A stretch of DNA of 64,000 nt from Deinococcus aquaticus (GTDB lineage Bacteria > Deinococcota > Deinococci > Deinococcales > Deinococcaceae): assembly GCF_028622095.1 (NCBI RefSeq), contig NZ_CP115166.1:124001-188000 (forward strand). Reading direction: 5' to 3'. Under the pieces are notes generated by a model. It searched no databases. It was not told the origin of the DNA and saw only the letters and a list, made by a program, of their open reading frames with translations. Position numbers and translations under genes: made by a program. Of the stretch, positions 62,766 to 64,000 are shown piece by piece. Positions within the stretch are counted from its first letter, which is position 1. Every line of letters starts with the position of its first letter.

Positions 62766-64000
62766 TTACTGTCCGCCGCCGGCGTACTGGCTGAAGCGGA
62801 ACACGATGAATTCGGCGGGTTTCACGGGCGCCAGGCCGATCTCGACCTGCAGGACGCCACGGTCGCGGATCTCGTCGGGGTTCAGTTCGGCGTCGCACTT
62901 CACGTAGAAGGCCTCGCGGGTGGTGTTGCCGAACAGGGCGCCGTCACGCCAGACGCTGGTCAGGAAGGAGTTGATGTCGCGGCGGATGCGGAACCACAGG
63001 TTCTCGTCGTTGGGTTCGAAGACCGCCCACTGGGTGCCGCGTTCGATGCTCTTCTCGACGTAGTTGAACAGGCGCCTGACCGGCACGTAGCGCCACTGGG
63101 CGTTGCTGGACAGCGTCCGGGCGCCCCAGACGCGCACGCCCATGCCGGGGAACTCGCGGATGCAGTTCACGCCGATGGGGTTCAGGATGTCCTGCTCGCT
63201 CTTGGTGATCTGCAGGGCCGGCCCGAGAATGCCGCGCAGGACCTCGTTGGCGGGGGCCTTGTGCACGCCGCGTTCCACGTCGCTGCGGGCGTAGATGCCG
63301 GCCACGAAGCCGCTGGGCGGGACCATCATGGGGCTGCCGTCGGGGCCTTCGATCTTGACCCAGGGGTAGTACATGGCGGCGTAACTGGAGTCGAAGTTCG
63401 TCTCGACGTTGCGCCACTGCACGGCCTGCTGGGGGGTCAGGTCCGGGGGCGTGTCGAGCAGCGCGATGCGGTTGGCGTTGCGTTCGCAGTGGTCGATCAG
63501 GGCGCGCTGCACGGCCTTCACGCCGTCCGCGCCGATCATGCCGGCCTGGTAGGCGCTCATCAGGTCAGGCACGGCGATCATGCTGACTTCCTCGGCGATT
63601 TCGAGGCTCTCGATCCCGCTGCGGCTGTCCACGCTGCCCACGAAGTCCTGACCCTTGAGTTCGCGGCCTTCCTCGATCACGTTGCTGTGGGCCTGCAGCA
63701 CGTAACTGCCGACCTCGGGTGCACGTTCCACGAGGGGGCCGGTGGAGCTGGCTTCCTCGATGGTGATCAGGGTGCTTTCCTTGTTGATGACGTCCGCGAC
63801 GCTGCGGCTGTGCTTCTTGCCGATCGAGACGTTCGGGAAGGTTTCGGTCACGTCGTTGCGGGTGACGCGCAGCGTGAACAGGCCGTCGCTGCCCTCGTCG
63901 GGACCGGCGGGGCCGCCGTCGGCCGGTTTGCCGTCCTTGCCTTTGGGGGCCTGGTCGGGTTTGACGGGGTCGGGGGCGAGGACCTCGATCTGAATGTCGC
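62766..64000 (-). CDS. Contractile tail sheath protein (partial)
   Basis: The frame runs off the window edge; 411 codons are visible. It continues upstream of an internal GTG at 63851 into a Gly/Pro/Lys-rich stretch and DIQIEVLAPD, so the real start is outside. The C-terminal sheath core is clear: NPIGVNCIREFPGMGVRVWGART, YVPVRRLFNYVEKSIERGTQWAVFEPND, LWFRIRRDINSFL and GLAPVKPAEFIVFRF. It would wrap the tube and contract to drive injection. Confidence 0.93.
   Translation of the reverse strand, partial: DIQIEVLAPDPVKPDQAPKGKDGKPADGGPAGPDEGSDGLFTLRVTRNDVTETFPNVSIGKKHSRSVADVINKESTLITIEEASSTGPLVERAPEVGSYVLQAHSNVIEEGRELKGQDFVGSVDSRSGIESLEIAEEVSMIAVPDLMSAYQAGMIGADGVKAVQRALIDHCERNANRIALLDTPPDLTPQQAVQWRNVETNFDSSYAAMYYPWVKIEGPDGSPMMVPPSGFVAGIYARSDVERGVHKAPANEVLRGILGPALQITKSEQDILNPIGVNCIREFPGMGVRVWGARTLSSNAQWRYVPVRRLFNYVEKSIERGTQWAVFEPNDENLWFRIRRDINSFLTSVWRDGALFGNTTREAFYVKCDAELNPDEIRDRGVLQVEIGLAPVKPAEFIVFRFSQYAGGGQ

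Overview
This window looks like part of a Deinococcus megaplasmid or secondary replicon. It is very GC-rich. It carries a plasmid-type origin: a replication initiator gene downstream of 11 iterons, with parA-parB diverging on the other side. Several genes have a TAnnnT -10 box about six bases before the ATG, as expected for the leaderless mRNAs common in Deinococcus. The protein families and insertion sequences also fit Deinococcus. No rRNA, tRNA or CRISPR array was seen.

Layout. (1) 1-3.4 kb: parB (cut by the window edge) and parA on the minus strand, an iteron origin with a perfect DnaA box, then repA on the plus strand. (2) 3.4-29.3 kb: a cobalamin riboswitch with a downstream intrinsic terminator, then a plus-strand run of about 23 mostly overlapping genes for cobalamin synthesis. 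These are btuF, cobO, cbiE, a cbiX-cbiC fusion, cbiD, cbiL, cbiF, cbiG, a cbiH-cbiJ fusion, a cobW-like gene, a Ni/Co permease, bluB, a ferredoxin-cobN fusion, chlID, cbiA, cbiB, cobD, cbiP and cobU. The cobN coding information is split into two genes, with a formate/nitrite-type channel gene and a dispersed palindromic repeat between them. A Phd-VapC toxin-antitoxin pair sits between cobN-B and chlID. (3) 29.5-36.5 kb: an APC-type permease, two tandem CorC/HlyC proteins, a small monooxygenase, a DJ-1/PfpI protein, a GNAT protein and a CsoR-family repressor with a clear operator. (4) 36.6-38.6 kb: a tnpB-only IS200/IS605 element inserted exactly at the stop codon of a thioredoxin-2 gene. (5) 38.7-45 kb: kynureninase and tryptophan dioxygenase, then a REC-PAS-PAS-GAF-GGDEF-EAL gene broken inside the EAL domain by a 1.18-kb IS4-like element. 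(6) 45.2-53.5 kb: a TetR-controlled RND efflux operon with two adjacent TolC genes. (7) 53.8-64 kb: a serine-recombinase-like domain, a PAAR tip protein, and a minus-strand extracellular contractile injection system (eCIS) cluster (sheath, two tube proteins, a tail-assembly protein, a 61-aa protein and a 1973-aa DUF4157 protein) that runs off the window.

How it works together. The B12 operon would take up cobalt, insert it early (CbiX), methylate and contract the ring by the oxygen-independent route, amidate, adenosylate and attach the aminopropanol arm. It also makes the lower ligand (BluB). It additionally encodes a CobN/ChlID-type ATP-dependent chelatase normally used in the late-cobalt route. 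CbiT, CobS, CobT and the uroporphyrinogen methyltransferase are not visible here and must be elsewhere if the pathway is complete. The iteron origin, par genes and toxin-antitoxin pair are all replicon-maintenance functions.
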